Part shown: piece after piece, positions 8,218-16,580 of the stretch
How the letters are laid out: each line of letters starts with the position of its first letter
How positions within the stretch are numbered: position 1 is the stretch's first letter
DNA from: Stenotrophomonas aracearum
GTDB lineage: Bacteria > Pseudomonadota > Gammaproteobacteria > Xanthomonadales > Xanthomonadaceae
DNA: 64,000 bases
Assembly: GCF_031834615.1 (NCBI RefSeq)
Contig: NZ_CP115543.1
Coordinates: 1,003,001-1,067,000 of the forward strand
Direction: 5' to 3'
The notes under the pieces: model-generated
Seen by the model: only the letters and a program-made list of their open reading frames with translations
Databases searched by the model: none
What the model was told of the DNA's origin: nothing
Program-made: the position numbers and the translations under genes

Positions 8218-9051
8218 ATGACGGAGTTCCCGAAAGGACCCTTTGACGTTGTTGACGATTTGTTCGGAACTTATCGAGGCTGGACCGAGGAGTTGAAGAG
8301 GGCGACTGAACCTGCGCTGCGGGTCCAGAGACAACTCCACGATCACCTGGAGCGTTTTCGAACTGAATTCAACGCCTGGTCTGAGAACCCGGCGACGAAG
8401 GAGATGGTCGAGACCCTGCGCAAGACTCTCATTTTGGTGGCGGAGTTCCCAGGTCGGTTCCAGACACAGCTGTTGAGGCTAGCTCAGCATGGTTGGTATA
8501 TCGATCCTGAGATGCCGCTGACAGGCATTCGCTCGCTCAATGATGCGTTCGAGGGTGGAGCGGCTGACCAAGCTAGTGCGGAGCTTGAGAGCTATTTTCG
8601 GCAGAACCTCGATGTGATCGAGGAGAGACTTCTGAGCCGGCACCCGAAGAGGGCACATGTTCTAGCGGCCGCGTTCAACGCGCACCGTTTGGGGAACTAC
8701 CTGTTGAGTATTCCAGTGATGCTCAGTCAGGCCGATGGAATTTCCCATGATGAGCGGGGGCGGCAGCTGTATACCACCCGACAGACTAAGGGGATGGGAG
8801 GGCTTATCGACGGCCTAGAGACCAGCGATTTGAATCGCCACCTTTGGGAGGTGTTTCGCACCCAGTCCCCCCTTTCTTCGGCAATCGACACCCTGCCGGC
8901 GGACTTCTCGGGTCTAAACCGGCACAAAGTGCTTCATGGCATGGACTACAGCTATGGCTCGGAAACGAACGCTCTGCGGGCGGTTTCCTTGTTGAACTTT
9001 GCGAGCTTTGCCTTGGCGGACAGAGGAGGCACCTTAGAAGGCGGAAACTGA
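8218..9051 (+). CDS. HEPN-like protein with R-x4-H motif (277 aa)
   Basis: This mostly helical protein starts at an ATG after a CTGAGGAG ribosome-binding site. Near the C-terminus it has N234-R235-x4-H240 (NRHKVLHG), the R-x4-6-H signature of HEPN domains, followed by a hydrophobic helix (LRAVSLLNFASFAL). HEPN proteins are often toxin or defence RNases. The N-terminal half has amphipathic helices rich in Arg/Glu (for example 25-50). It lies 79 bases after the zinc-ribbon gene and ends before a terminator hairpin, so it closes the rightward gene block starting near 2.7 kb. RNase activity is inference. Confidence 0.7.
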   Translation: MTEFPKGPFDVVDDLFGTYRGWTEELKRATEPALRVQRQLHDHLERFRTEFNAWSENPATKEMVETLRKTLILVAEFPGRFQTQLLRLAQHGWYIDPEMPLTGIRSLNDAFEGGAADQASAELESYFRQNLDVIEERLLSRHPKRAHVLAAAFNAHRLGNYLLSIPVMLSQADGISHDERGRQLYTTRQTKGMGGLIDGLETSDLNRHLWEVFRTQSPLSSAIDTLPADFSGLNRHKVLHGMDYSYGSETNALRAVSLLNFASFALADRGGTLEGGN

Positions 9052-9378
9052 GCCAGGCTAGGCTTCTTCTGCGGTAAAGTAGGCGGGTCCTTGATCCACT
9101 TGACAAGCGTAAATGTTTCATGGAACATAGCTGTTCGCCCCATGTGCGCCGGTTCTACAAGCTATGTAGGAGTAGGCGCTTCACGAGAACCTCTCTACAG
9201 CTTCCAAGGTTGCGAGCGAGATGAGGTTGGCTTGTTGGCTGAATACTTTGCGCGGCGCTGCTAAATGCTCGTCTACCTCAGTATGGCTACCAAGGACCAT
9301 GAGGCATGTTGAGAGGAAAGACTCTCAGTGGCGAGCATCCTGTATGGCTTTGGCCGGCGCAAGCCGGCCAACTGCTTT
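9052..9378. other. Convergent intergenic spacer (327 bp)
   Basis: This spacer lies between the end of the HEPN-like gene and the end of the leftward 297-aa gene. The only structure I see is the terminator-like hairpin at 9350-9371. No supported gene is present on either strand. Confidence 0.5.
9350..9371 (+). terminator. Intrinsic terminator between convergent genes
   Basis: A perfect 9-bp stem TTGGCCGGC / GCCGGCCAA with a GCAA tetraloop is followed by CTGCTTTTTA. The T-run supports termination of rightward transcripts coming from the SIR2-HerA block. Confidence 0.75.
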
Positions 9379-10272
9379 TTAGCGGACCGCATCATTGGGC
9401 GCAATGTTCAAATGAGATTTCTTTGCGGTCATCCAGTCGCGTGGGAGGTGGCAGTTGTGAAGTTCAGCAGAGAGCTTCGACTGGCTTAGTCGTGTGCAGT
9501 CGTAATGAAAATGCGGATCATATGTCACGCCTAAGCGCTTAAAGGCTGCAATCACACAATCGTCCGGATGGCCTTCTGTTTCGGGGTGGGCGGATCCGTG
9601 GCGATCATTTCCAGGCGCTCGGAACCTAATACCTGCATTGTTTGTAAAGACAGTCTGCGGCGGCTTTCTGGTCCAGTCGAGGGTAGGCGGAAACCTGCGC
9701 TCAAAATCCGCAACCAGCTCGCGAATCGTAGCGGTAGGGTCGATGGCGTCTAGAATGCCATTACTGACGTTGGATAGTAGGTTTGAGATTTCATTAGCCT
9801 CGAAGTTCTGCAGGGGTAACAGAAGGGGGGTCTTGTTTGAGCGTTCGGTGAACTCTTTGCGTAGGTGGGGCAGCGCTCGCTTAACTTTCTTTGTTGATTC
9901 GACAAGAGCTGTTACTAGGTCTTGTCTATTTTGCTCGCGCTCAGTTACTGAGCCGTATTGAAAGGTCCATGCGGCTCCTGTTGCGAAAAAGTTTGGGAAA
10001 AGGCCGTCTCTCAGGATGGTCGAATTAATCGTGTCGTTCTCAATATATATAACTGAGTAAGAATATTCTGACTGTTTAGCCTTGTCTTTCCTTATCCGGT
10101 CGGCGAAAAACTGCATGATGGCTTTCGCGTCTTTAGCTAGATACTGGTGTTGATTATTCTTGAGCCCTCGACCGTAGAACTCCGTGTCGGAGCCTGTGAT
10201 GGTTCTTGCTCTGCGCTGTATGAAATCAAAGTCTGCGTGCGGAATCCCCGTATAGCAAATGATATGCTTCAT
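9379..10272 (-). CDS. Unrecognised protein with C-terminal Cys/His cluster (297 aa)
   Basis: I do not recognise this protein. The N-terminal half has a strand-rich start (MKHIICYTGIPHADFDFIQRR). The C-terminal about 80 residues concentrate His and Cys: RHGSAHPETEGHPDDC, then DPHFHYDC, then HNCH. These could ligate a metal or form an active site. No signal peptide or membrane segment is visible. Its ATG overlaps the stop of the upstream 231-aa gene by 4 bases, so the pair is translationally coupled. Local base composition is AT-richer than neighbouring genes, which suggests a separate origin. Confidence 0.75.
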   Translation of the reverse strand: MKHIICYTGIPHADFDFIQRRARTITGSDTEFYGRGLKNNQHQYLAKDAKAIMQFFADRIRKDKAKQSEYSYSVIYIENDTINSTILRDGLFPNFFATGAAWTFQYGSVTEREQNRQDLVTALVESTKKVKRALPHLRKEFTERSNKTPLLLPLQNFEANEISNLLSNVSNGILDAIDPTATIRELVADFERRFPPTLDWTRKPPQTVFTNNAGIRFRAPGNDRHGSAHPETEGHPDDCVIAAFKRLGVTYDPHFHYDCTRLSQSKLSAELHNCHLPRDWMTAKKSHLNIAPNDAVR

Positions 10273-10964
10273 GCATTGGAGTCTCTCAGGGTTGCGACAA
10301 CATCAAGCGGAAGCTGAACCCGGCTGAGCTGATCTTGCGAGAGAGACTTGATCATCAAGTTTAGGACTGACTCTACCTTGCTGTGGTTTTGGCGCTCGAG
10401 AATTCGCATGATTTCCAAGCCTTGGGACTCAGACCAGCGCTGGATGCTGGCCCACACTTCAGACGCATGTTGACCTGCCGTAAGTGATCCTCTTGGTATC
10501 ACATACTGACCTTCTATGAGGAGGTTGGCTTCATCAATGCTGTCCTGTTCTTTCCTATCCATAAATCTGAAGGGGGAGAGTGTGACCTCTCTTCGCCGGT
10601 TTGATGATATTTCCTTGGTGAAGGCATGCCAAACGGGCGATGGCATCCGAGGAATTATCGTTTTGGGTTTCGTATCCGCATCTGTAGCATTGTTTTTAGC
10701 CGGATCTTCCTCCTTCCCTTTCGGATAGACTTCCCAGGTTAACAGGACGCCAGGTCGTTCTCGGATAGCATATTTGTCATCAAACGCCTGTTTTATCAGC
10801 TCCCCCATTTTTCGACCCTTCAGAATCGCCTTGACATCTTCGCCCCGTGCGCTCAGTTGATGGCCTACGTTCGCCAAGGCTATTGGCTTTTTAAAGGTTG
10901 CCCAGTGCGAGTCGATTATGTTGGAGATAGCCTCAGCTTCGTGCGGCTCTAATGCATTTGTCAT
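10269..10964 (-). CDS. Protein with OST-HTH/LOTUS-like N-terminus (231 aa)
   Basis: Residues about 15-80 (WATFKKPIALANVGHQLSA, then KGRKMGELIKQAFDDKY, then IRERPGVLLTWEV) follow the helix-helix-wing pattern of OST-HTH/LOTUS domains, small winged-helix modules thought to bind RNA. The assignment is by pattern only. After a charged, Lys-rich linker (about 82-105) comes a C-terminal region of helices with no recognised motif. It is the first gene of a coupled pair with the 297-aa gene, which it overlaps by 4 bases. It is divergent from the relaxase gene, with the candidate oriT between them. Codon use is less GC-biased than in the island's defence block. Confidence 0.7.
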   Translation of the reverse strand: MTNALEPHEAEAISNIIDSHWATFKKPIALANVGHQLSARGEDVKAILKGRKMGELIKQAFDDKYAIRERPGVLLTWEVYPKGKEEDPAKNNATDADTKPKTIIPRMPSPVWHAFTKEISSNRRREVTLSPFRFMDRKEQDSIDEANLLIEGQYVIPRGSLTAGQHASEVWASIQRWSESQGLEIMRILERQNHSKVESVLNLMIKSLSQDQLSRVQLPLDVVATLRDSNA

Positions 10965-11120
10965 GATGAGTTCTCGTTACAGGTGGTTCGTATGGGCGAC
11001 TTTAGGATATCCAATGTTCGACCAGGTTTGACATGTCAGTGGAAAGCTCTTGCTCACCTCTCCATGCGGACGAAGCGGGGTGAACCAGCTGCGCACAGGC
11101 GAATGATGCCCGCTCTCCGA

Positions 11121-11156
11121 CCAAAAGCAAGAGCGCACTTAGGCATCCTGACGGAT
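11121..11156 (-). other. oriT: Candidate IncQ/MOBQ-type origin of transfer (oriT)
   Basis: Read on the minus strand, a perfect 6-bp inverted repeat (GCATCC, loop GTCA, GGATGC; 11143-11158 region) is followed one base later by TAAGTGCGCTCTT (nic-like core at 11133-11141). IncQ plasmids RSF1010/R1162 have the same order: an inverted repeat and then TAAGTGCGCCCT with the nick inside it. The site lies about 100 bp upstream of the relaxase start, the usual place for this family. Identification is by pattern and context. Confidence 0.6.
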
Positions 11157-11255
11157 GCGTGCGCCAAGGGCTGCGCCCCTGGAACCCCAAGCCTCTGCGA
11201 GGCTTGCCAAAAGCAGAAGCTGGTCCATAAAGACTCCTGTTTCCTAGGAGTTTTC

Positions 11256-12779
11256 ATGGCCATCTACCACACCGCAGTTAAAACCTTTAGCCGAGCCAAG
11301 GGGCAATCGGCCGTCGCCGCAGCCGCCTACCGGGGCGGGCTTCTGCTTGCCGACCTCATCACCGGGCAGCAGCACGACTACCGCCGCAGGAGCGGCGTCG
11401 TTGAGACGTTCTGCCTCGCGCCCCCTGACGCCCCCGACTGGGCGCTGGTGCCCGGCGAACTCTGGGCGGTCGCGGAGGCCGCCGAGCGTCGCAAGGACTC
11501 GACGGTGGCGCGTGAGTTCGAGCTCTCGCTGCCTCATGAGCTCTCCGACGAGCAGCGGGCGCACCTCGCGTTCGCCATCGCTGAAGCATTGGTCGACCGA
11601 TACCAATTCGCGGTCCAGGCGAGCATCCACTCTCCGGGCACCCCAGACGGGCTCAACCACCACGTTCACGTCCTTGCCAGCACGAGGCGCATTGGACCTG
11701 AGGGCTTTGGCGAGAAAACGAGGGAGCTAGATGGCGGGGCCTCGGGGAAGTCCCAGGTCCAGTGGGTCAGGGAAATGATCGCTGAGACCACGAACGCTCA
11801 CCTAGAGGCCGCGGGCCTGGCTGTGACCATCGACCATCGTAGCTTGGCCGAACAAGCCCGATCGGCCGCCGACCGAGGGGATGAGCTCCAAGCCGCCGCC
11901 CTCACCAGGGAACCCACCAAGCACCTGGGCAAGTCGGCCACAGCGCTGGCACGCAAAGGTCAGGAGAGCCGCCTTGCTCTCGAAAACGAGACCATCGAAG
12001 CGAGCAACCAAGAGCAGCTGGATATGCTGTCCCATCAGGCAGGGCGAGATACGAGCCCGCTAGCCAGCCAGACGACCGGTCGCGAGTGGGGCTCCAGGGC
12101 GTCGGTGCCCCACTTGGCGCCGGGCCTGGAAATCCGGGGCGTCTCAGGGATTCGTCTCGCCCAAGTCATCGGCCGGCACCGGGAGGGCACTGAAGCAGAA
12201 GAGCCGATCAGTCTTACCGAGCGCATTACGCAGGCATTGCGGGATCTTCAGGACATCGCCCGCGTCAGGGCGGATCTCTCCTTGCACCGGATCCGAGCCG
12301 GCTTGGAGTGGGCTCGGGACGCACTGGCTGATGTAGGGGAAACCGTGGCCATCCGCCAGTGGTTAACAAAAGCAGTGCTTCAGGTTCGAGCCCTGAGAAA
12401 CGCCGTCATTGGACGATCCATGCGCCTGCTGGCGTTGGGACGCGCACAGCGGTTGCATCACATCGCCCAGCAGGAGTGGGAGCGATTCAACTCCGATTAC
12501 CCACTCGGCTCTGCTTGCTACTCTCGCCCAGAGTGGATAAGGCGCCGGGAGCGCCGCCTGTCCGTCCTAGAGCAACGGACCAAAGAGCTTGAAAAAGCGA
12601 GGCTTCGTGGATCAGATGGGGCTCTGGCAGAGGTGGATGCCGACGTTGTCCGCCGTGCCTCCGAGCTAGAGAGCTTGGCCTCACCGGGCGAACTACTACC
12701 ACAGCAGCAGGAACTGACTCACATCGAAGAGCAGCAGGTGCTGCCGACCGCGAAGCCAAAGCCCCCAGCCTTGCACTGA
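11256..12779 (+). CDS. mobA: MobA/MobL-family (MOBQ) conjugative relaxase
   Basis: The start is the ATG at 11256 behind TAGGAG. It gives the family's standard N-terminus AIYHTAVKTFSRAKGQSAV and places the likely catalytic tyrosine at Y25 (AAAAYRGG), the same number as in R1162 MobA. The metal-binding histidine motif is HHVHV at 135-139. Relaxases nick oriT and lead the strand into the recipient. The 507-residue length covers the relaxase domain plus a C-terminal helical, Arg/Glu-rich region (about 390-500) without a primase domain. A longer upstream in-frame start exists but would run through the oriT candidate. No type IV secretion genes are visible, so transfer would depend on a helper. Confidence 0.93.
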   Translation: MAIYHTAVKTFSRAKGQSAVAAAAYRGGLLLADLITGQQHDYRRRSGVVETFCLAPPDAPDWALVPGELWAVAEAAERRKDSTVAREFELSLPHELSDEQRAHLAFAIAEALVDRYQFAVQASIHSPGTPDGLNHHVHVLASTRRIGPEGFGEKTRELDGGASGKSQVQWVREMIAETTNAHLEAAGLAVTIDHRSLAEQARSAADRGDELQAAALTREPTKHLGKSATALARKGQESRLALENETIEASNQEQLDMLSHQAGRDTSPLASQTTGREWGSRASVPHLAPGLEIRGVSGIRLAQVIGRHREGTEAEEPISLTERITQALRDLQDIARVRADLSLHRIRAGLEWARDALADVGETVAIRQWLTKAVLQVRALRNAVIGRSMRLLALGRAQRLHHIAQQEWERFNSDYPLGSACYSRPEWIRRRERRLSVLEQRTKELEKARLRGSDGALAEVDADVVRRASELESLASPGELLPQQQELTHIEEQQVLPTAKPKPPALH

Positions 12780-12786
12780 AAGAAAG

Positions 12787-12806
12787 AGCCCCGCTTGAGC
12801 GGGGCT
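12787..12806. terminator. Intrinsic terminator after relaxase
   Basis: An 8-bp stem AGCCCCGC / GCGGGGCT with a TTGA loop is followed by TTGTCTTTT on the plus strand and preceded by AGAAAGA. It can end both the relaxase transcript and the convergent 12814-13260 gene. Confidence 0.8.
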
Positions 12807-12813
12807 TTGTCTT

Positions 12814-13260
12814 TTAGCGGGGAGACAGTCCAGGGAAGGGCTGCCGAGCGGCCTGAGGAGTTGGGGCGGGGGGAAGTCCGCGAGATTTACGCCATTCTTC
12901 TTGAGAGGGAAACGTTGGTGGGACTTGGGCTCGGTCCACCGCAGCAGCGCGTGGGGCCGAGCGGCTCCCGCTACTGGGAACATAAGCGTGCTGCACCTGC
13001 CCAGCGGGAGAGGCGGCGAAGCGACGCATCAGCAGGGCTGCAGCATCGAGCGCGTGTTGAATATCGGCTTCCCGGTCAGCGATGTCGCGCGTCCCACTCT
13101 GCGCCATCAGAGCGGGAAGGAGGCGACTGGCGATTCGAAGTTCTACGTTGGCGGGCATTGAGGGTCCATGTGTGGAAGGTCCCCACATCGAAGCAGCGAT
13201 GTCGAAATCCGCAAGGGAGGGAATCTGCGCTGGTTCACAAATATCGAAGTTGCCTTCCAA
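12814..13260 (-). CDS. Hypothetical island protein (148 aa)
   Basis: The frame reads as a plausible soluble protein. Its helical core is NVELRIASRLLPALM and DIQHALDAAALLMRRFA, and its C-terminus is Pro/Arg-rich (TFPSQEEWRKSRGLPP). The longest version begins at a TTG at 13260 without a clear ribosome-binding site. In-frame ATGs at 13188 and 13158 are alternatives, and the last gives MPANVELRI. The opposite strand has an overlapping frame that looks less protein-like. It lies between the relaxase terminator and the Mrr-like gene, on the same strand as the latter. Function unknown. Confidence 0.5.
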   Translation of the reverse strand: MEGNFDICEPAQIPSLADFDIAASMWGPSTHGPSMPANVELRIASRLLPALMAQSGTRDIADREADIQHALDAAALLMRRFAASPAGQVQHAYVPSSGSRSAPRAAAVDRAQVPPTFPSQEEWRKSRGLPPAPTPQAARQPFPGLSPR

Positions 13261-13353
13261 CGCCTAGGCTTGGCCCAACCCTGTGCGCGATCATCTCTTG
13301 CGAAAGGGTGGGCAGTCCTGGAAAAGCGTAATCAAATGCCGGTGCGCTGCTTG

Positions 13354-14982
13354 TTAACCCGCAATGCGGGCGTCCAAGCCAGCGTGCTCTCTGAGCAAGT
13401 AGAGCAGCCCGCCCCCATCAATAAGCTCGATGGGCTTGTCCTTGGCAAAGTCAAACGCAGCCGTGCCATAGCCACTCGTGCAGACCAAGATGCCCTTGCT
13501 TGCACCCTCGTTAAGCATCGTTCCGTAGAGATCTCGGACCGCGCTCACGCCGACTGTGTCCTTGTAGCGTTTCGCTTGGATAACCACCTTGCCCCCCAAC
13601 ACAGGTCGAGTGTCGAAGGCCACGGCATCCACACCCCCGTCTCGGGAGCTACGGGTCAACTTGGTATCAAGTCCCATCTTGCTAAAAAGATTGGACACTA
13701 GCGCTTCAAACTCGCCTGGAGTCAAGTCCAGTAGGTTCGGGCGGGATTCCAATCCAGACAGCACATCCGACTGTGCGATGAAGCGCTTGTCGACCATGTT
13801 GAACTCGACGATTGGCTTGATGGCTTGCAACTCGTCAGGCCTATTCGAGACCTGGGCGCCAAGGTTGCGAAGGCAGGCGACCTTCTCAACGCGCTCGAGC
13901 CGCAGTTGCAGGAAGGCGGCCTTGGTCGCGCGGACCGACACCACGGGAACGCGGACCTCTTGCCCTGTGGTGGGGTCGTGCGCATCGACCACCCCATTGA
14001 AAGTCACCAATCCTAAGGCATCCGCTTGGTCGGCTTCGAACGCCTCGTGCAGTGTGCGCAACGTGATCGAGGCGATGATGTCCTGGTAGAGCGCTTTGAT
14101 GTCGCTCGCCTTACGCGCCTTGGCGTCGATAGCATCCCGGGTCTTGACGTAGCGGTAGTCGGCCTCCGTGGGCACGACCGAAAGCTCGGGAAGGTCGTAT
14201 TCGATGACCAGTTCCTTCGACGCCTCTGCATACGCGAGCTTGAATCTTTGAGGGAATCCCTCGGTTGGGTATTCCGAGCGTGCCAAAACCATGTCGTTGT
14301 AGGCCACGACGGCATCAGGTTCATGGGCCAAGTAGGCGCGTTGGAACTCGTCAATTTCCCCGTTTCGGCGGGCCACATCCGCCTCGTAGAGGGCGCGCGC
14401 AGCTTCGTGCTGGGCACGCAGGTCAGCCAGCTTTTGCTTCTTTAGCGTCTCTGCCTGTTGGAACTGGTCCAGGACTTGCTGGTGCGCCTGTTGCGCCGCC
14501 GCCATTGCCGCCCCGTGCTTCTTCCCGGCTCCCGGCCAAAAGCGGGCAAGGCCCGTCGGTGGGACGAGCTCGACAGCGGCTGGTGCGAAGCCGGGCACCA
14601 ACTCCCTCGGCACCTCAAAGGTGGGGTGTGAGGCGGTGTGACGTAGGCCATCGAAACTGATGGCGTCGTTCACCGAAAGGGTATGGCCGAGTAAGCCCTC
14701 AAGTTCCTGTAGTCGGTCCCTGAGTTCGGCATTGAGGTCATCGACCTCGGTCTGCCGGTCTTCAAGGTATCCCGCTTTGGCTTGGCGGGCTGCCTCCCTT
14801 TCCGTCAACTCGGAGGCGCGAATCTTACGCAGCACCTGGGCTGCGGCCATACGCTCATGGCGCTCCAGCTGCCTTTGCTGCGTCGCCTGCATCCGCTGTT
14901 TCCGTTTGGTTTCTCGCTCCGCCGCTGCGGCCGCCCGGCCGGCTGCCCGCAAAAACCCCTCTAAGCCGCTTCGCCGTCCCAT
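13354..14982 (-). CDS. Coiled-coil protein with C-terminal Mrr-type restriction endonuclease domain
   Basis: A perfect AGGAGG 7 bases before the ATG fixes the start of this 542-residue protein. Residues about 15-100 and 155-215 are long charged, Ala-rich helices likely to form coiled coils. Residues 420-530 match the Mrr_cat PD-(D/E)XK fold: a conserved E in PGEFEALV, then R-D448-G-G-V-D452, Q469-A-K471 and the late GILVCTSGYGTAAFDFA segment. Such enzymes cut modified or foreign DNA. The middle 220-410 region is unrecognised. It sits alone between the small hypothetical gene and the tRNA-proximal integrase and probably adds a restriction function to the island. Confidence 0.9.
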   Translation of the reverse strand: MGRRSGLEGFLRAAGRAAAAAERETKRKQRMQATQQRQLERHERMAAAQVLRKIRASELTEREAARQAKAGYLEDRQTEVDDLNAELRDRLQELEGLLGHTLSVNDAISFDGLRHTASHPTFEVPRELVPGFAPAAVELVPPTGLARFWPGAGKKHGAAMAAAQQAHQQVLDQFQQAETLKKQKLADLRAQHEAARALYEADVARRNGEIDEFQRAYLAHEPDAVVAYNDMVLARSEYPTEGFPQRFKLAYAEASKELVIEYDLPELSVVPTEADYRYVKTRDAIDAKARKASDIKALYQDIIASITLRTLHEAFEADQADALGLVTFNGVVDAHDPTTGQEVRVPVVSVRATKAAFLQLRLERVEKVACLRNLGAQVSNRPDELQAIKPIVEFNMVDKRFIAQSDVLSGLESRPNLLDLTPGEFEALVSNLFSKMGLDTKLTRSSRDGGVDAVAFDTRPVLGGKVVIQAKRYKDTVGVSAVRDLYGTMLNEGASKGILVCTSGYGTAAFDFAKDKPIELIDGGGLLYLLREHAGLDARIAG

Positions 14983-15053
14983 ACAACCTCCTAGTTACGA
15001 GCACTCGAATTGACTAATAGTTCACTCGTTGCCGCTGGGTATTCTCGCTGAAT

Positions 15054-16529
15054 CTAGACGCTCAGAAGGCTCCTCAGGACAGGCAGGTTCAGTCCATACG
15101 ACAGCACTGACAGACCGGGCGAAACGTCCTTGAGCCCTTGCAGCTTTTCCCGTGCCGTGAAGCTGCGGCTGTAAGTCGCATGGTGCTCGTCGTCCAGTTC
15201 ATGGCCCACCAGTTGGGCCCGGAGTTCGGAGACCACGCCAGCGCCTTGAAGCTCCTGAATCAGTGTTTTCCTGAGAGAATGGAAGCCCCTTTTTGCCTCC
15301 GGCCAGTTGGCCCCGACCTTTTCCAGGTGCCGGCCAAAGGCCTTGGTGATCCAGTTGCCTGCCCCGTTTTTTGCGTTCGCCTTCGCGGCAGGGAAGAGCC
15401 TTGGGGCCTTGTCGGCGCGCAGGGTGTCCACCCAATCCAAGAATCCCAGCTCGATGAGGTCCGGATGCACGGGGATCGTGCGCAGGCTGACCTCGGTCTT
15501 CACCTTTTGATGTTCGCCCTCGTCAGAAATCCTAATGCAGGGCAGGCCCTCCACCGCGAAAACGTCCTCGACCAGGAGCTGGCCGACCTCTGAGGCCCGG
15601 GCACCCGTGTAGAGACCCAGCAGCGAGGCCCAGCGGGCGGACAATGCCAGCTCCTCAAACGCGGCCGGCGCAAACAATGCTTGGATCTGGTGGGCATCGT
15701 AGGCCTTGAAGCCAAACTTCTTCCGAGCGCGCTTTTCCCGGGTCGAATAGGTGACGTGGCCGGAAGCCGGGTTGTCGCCCTTGGGGTAGTGGCCGGAGGC
15801 CATCGCCCACTCGAAAAACCCGCCCTTGCCCCCGATATAGGACTGTTTATTGGTAAGGGTGGGGGTGGCTGCGCCGCCATCTCGCATGAACTGATACCAG
15901 CGGGCTAAGTCGGACCTGGTCAGTGAGTGCAGCTTGCTCTTGTCGCCCAGGAAGGACACCAGCGCCTCGATGGCGGTCTTCTTGATGGTGTAGGTCTTGG
16001 GCAGGCAGCCGGGTTGGATGCTGGCCAGCCACCCGTCGCGAGCCTTGCCCAGGGTGATGGTCTCCACGGCAGGCTTGGTTACCCGACGGGCCACCGGCAT
16101 GGGCGGCACGCCCTCGTGGATCAACTCGCTCAGCGCACTGGGCTGGGAGGCCGAAAGCTCCATCATCTGCCGGTAGAGCGTCACGTCCTCGGGGGTATCG
16201 ATTTGCCAATGCTCAGTCACCGTCCCGTCGGCTGCCTTGGTCCGGTTCAACGTTAGCTTTTGGAGCGGGTCACAACCGGTCAGGCGATCTAGAAGCGCTC
16301 CAATGTCTTCGTCCTTCGTTCCCATGCGTTGTTCCCTCAACACGTCGAAGGCTTGAGCATAACGCGCAGCCAGGCCGAGGGCGCGCAGCTGGGCCACGGC
16401 CAGCTCGGACGTGCGAAGGGTGCGTTTGAAGATGCGTCGGCCAATCATGGCCTGAAGATCGGTGGGGACCCGTTGCCGGAACGACCAGAGCCCAGTGGGT
16501 GAGCGAACAAGATGGTGTGGGATGCGCAT
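15054..16529 (-). CDS. Tyrosine integrase adjacent to tRNA-Ser (491 aa)
   Basis: This tyrosine recombinase has R311 (GARASE), H417/R420 (GFHSLRKT), H443 (LVGHE) and Y453 (HATYSR). The first catalytic-box His is present, while the second box reads H-S-L-R rather than H-x-x-R-H. An N-terminal region (RVPTDLQAMIGRRIFKRTLRTS) matches the DUF6538-like start seen in many integrases. The ATG at 16529 is chosen; a GTG at 16568 would add 13 residues. It ends transcription away from the tRNA-Ser, and its start lies 86 bases from the tRNA 3' end. That is the standard layout for an island inserted at a tRNA 3' end, so it is the likely integrase of this element. Confidence 0.95.
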   Translation of the reverse strand: MRIPHHLVRSPTGLWSFRQRVPTDLQAMIGRRIFKRTLRTSELAVAQLRALGLAARYAQAFDVLREQRMGTKDEDIGALLDRLTGCDPLQKLTLNRTKAADGTVTEHWQIDTPEDVTLYRQMMELSASQPSALSELIHEGVPPMPVARRVTKPAVETITLGKARDGWLASIQPGCLPKTYTIKKTAIEALVSFLGDKSKLHSLTRSDLARWYQFMRDGGAATPTLTNKQSYIGGKGGFFEWAMASGHYPKGDNPASGHVTYSTREKRARKKFGFKAYDAHQIQALFAPAAFEELALSARWASLLGLYTGARASEVGQLLVEDVFAVEGLPCIRISDEGEHQKVKTEVSLRTIPVHPDLIELGFLDWVDTLRADKAPRLFPAAKANAKNGAGNWITKAFGRHLEKVGANWPEAKRGFHSLRKTLIQELQGAGVVSELRAQLVGHELDDEHHATYSRSFTAREKLQGLKDVSPGLSVLSYGLNLPVLRSLLSV

Positions 16530-16580
16530 CGTGAGATGTGTCCCGATTTGTGTCCTGCATCCGGTCACCCCAGAAAAGCA

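Noticed and set aside
11143..11150. CATCCTGA as an IncP-type nic core (YATCCTGY)
   Set aside because: It forms one arm of the inverted repeat and the relaxase is MobA/MobL, so the IncQ-type reading on the other strand fits better.
12795..13331. Plus-strand frame opposite the 148-aa island protein
   Set aside because: It starts inside the relaxase terminator, has no ribosome-binding site and reads as low-complexity; the minus-strand frame is more protein-like.
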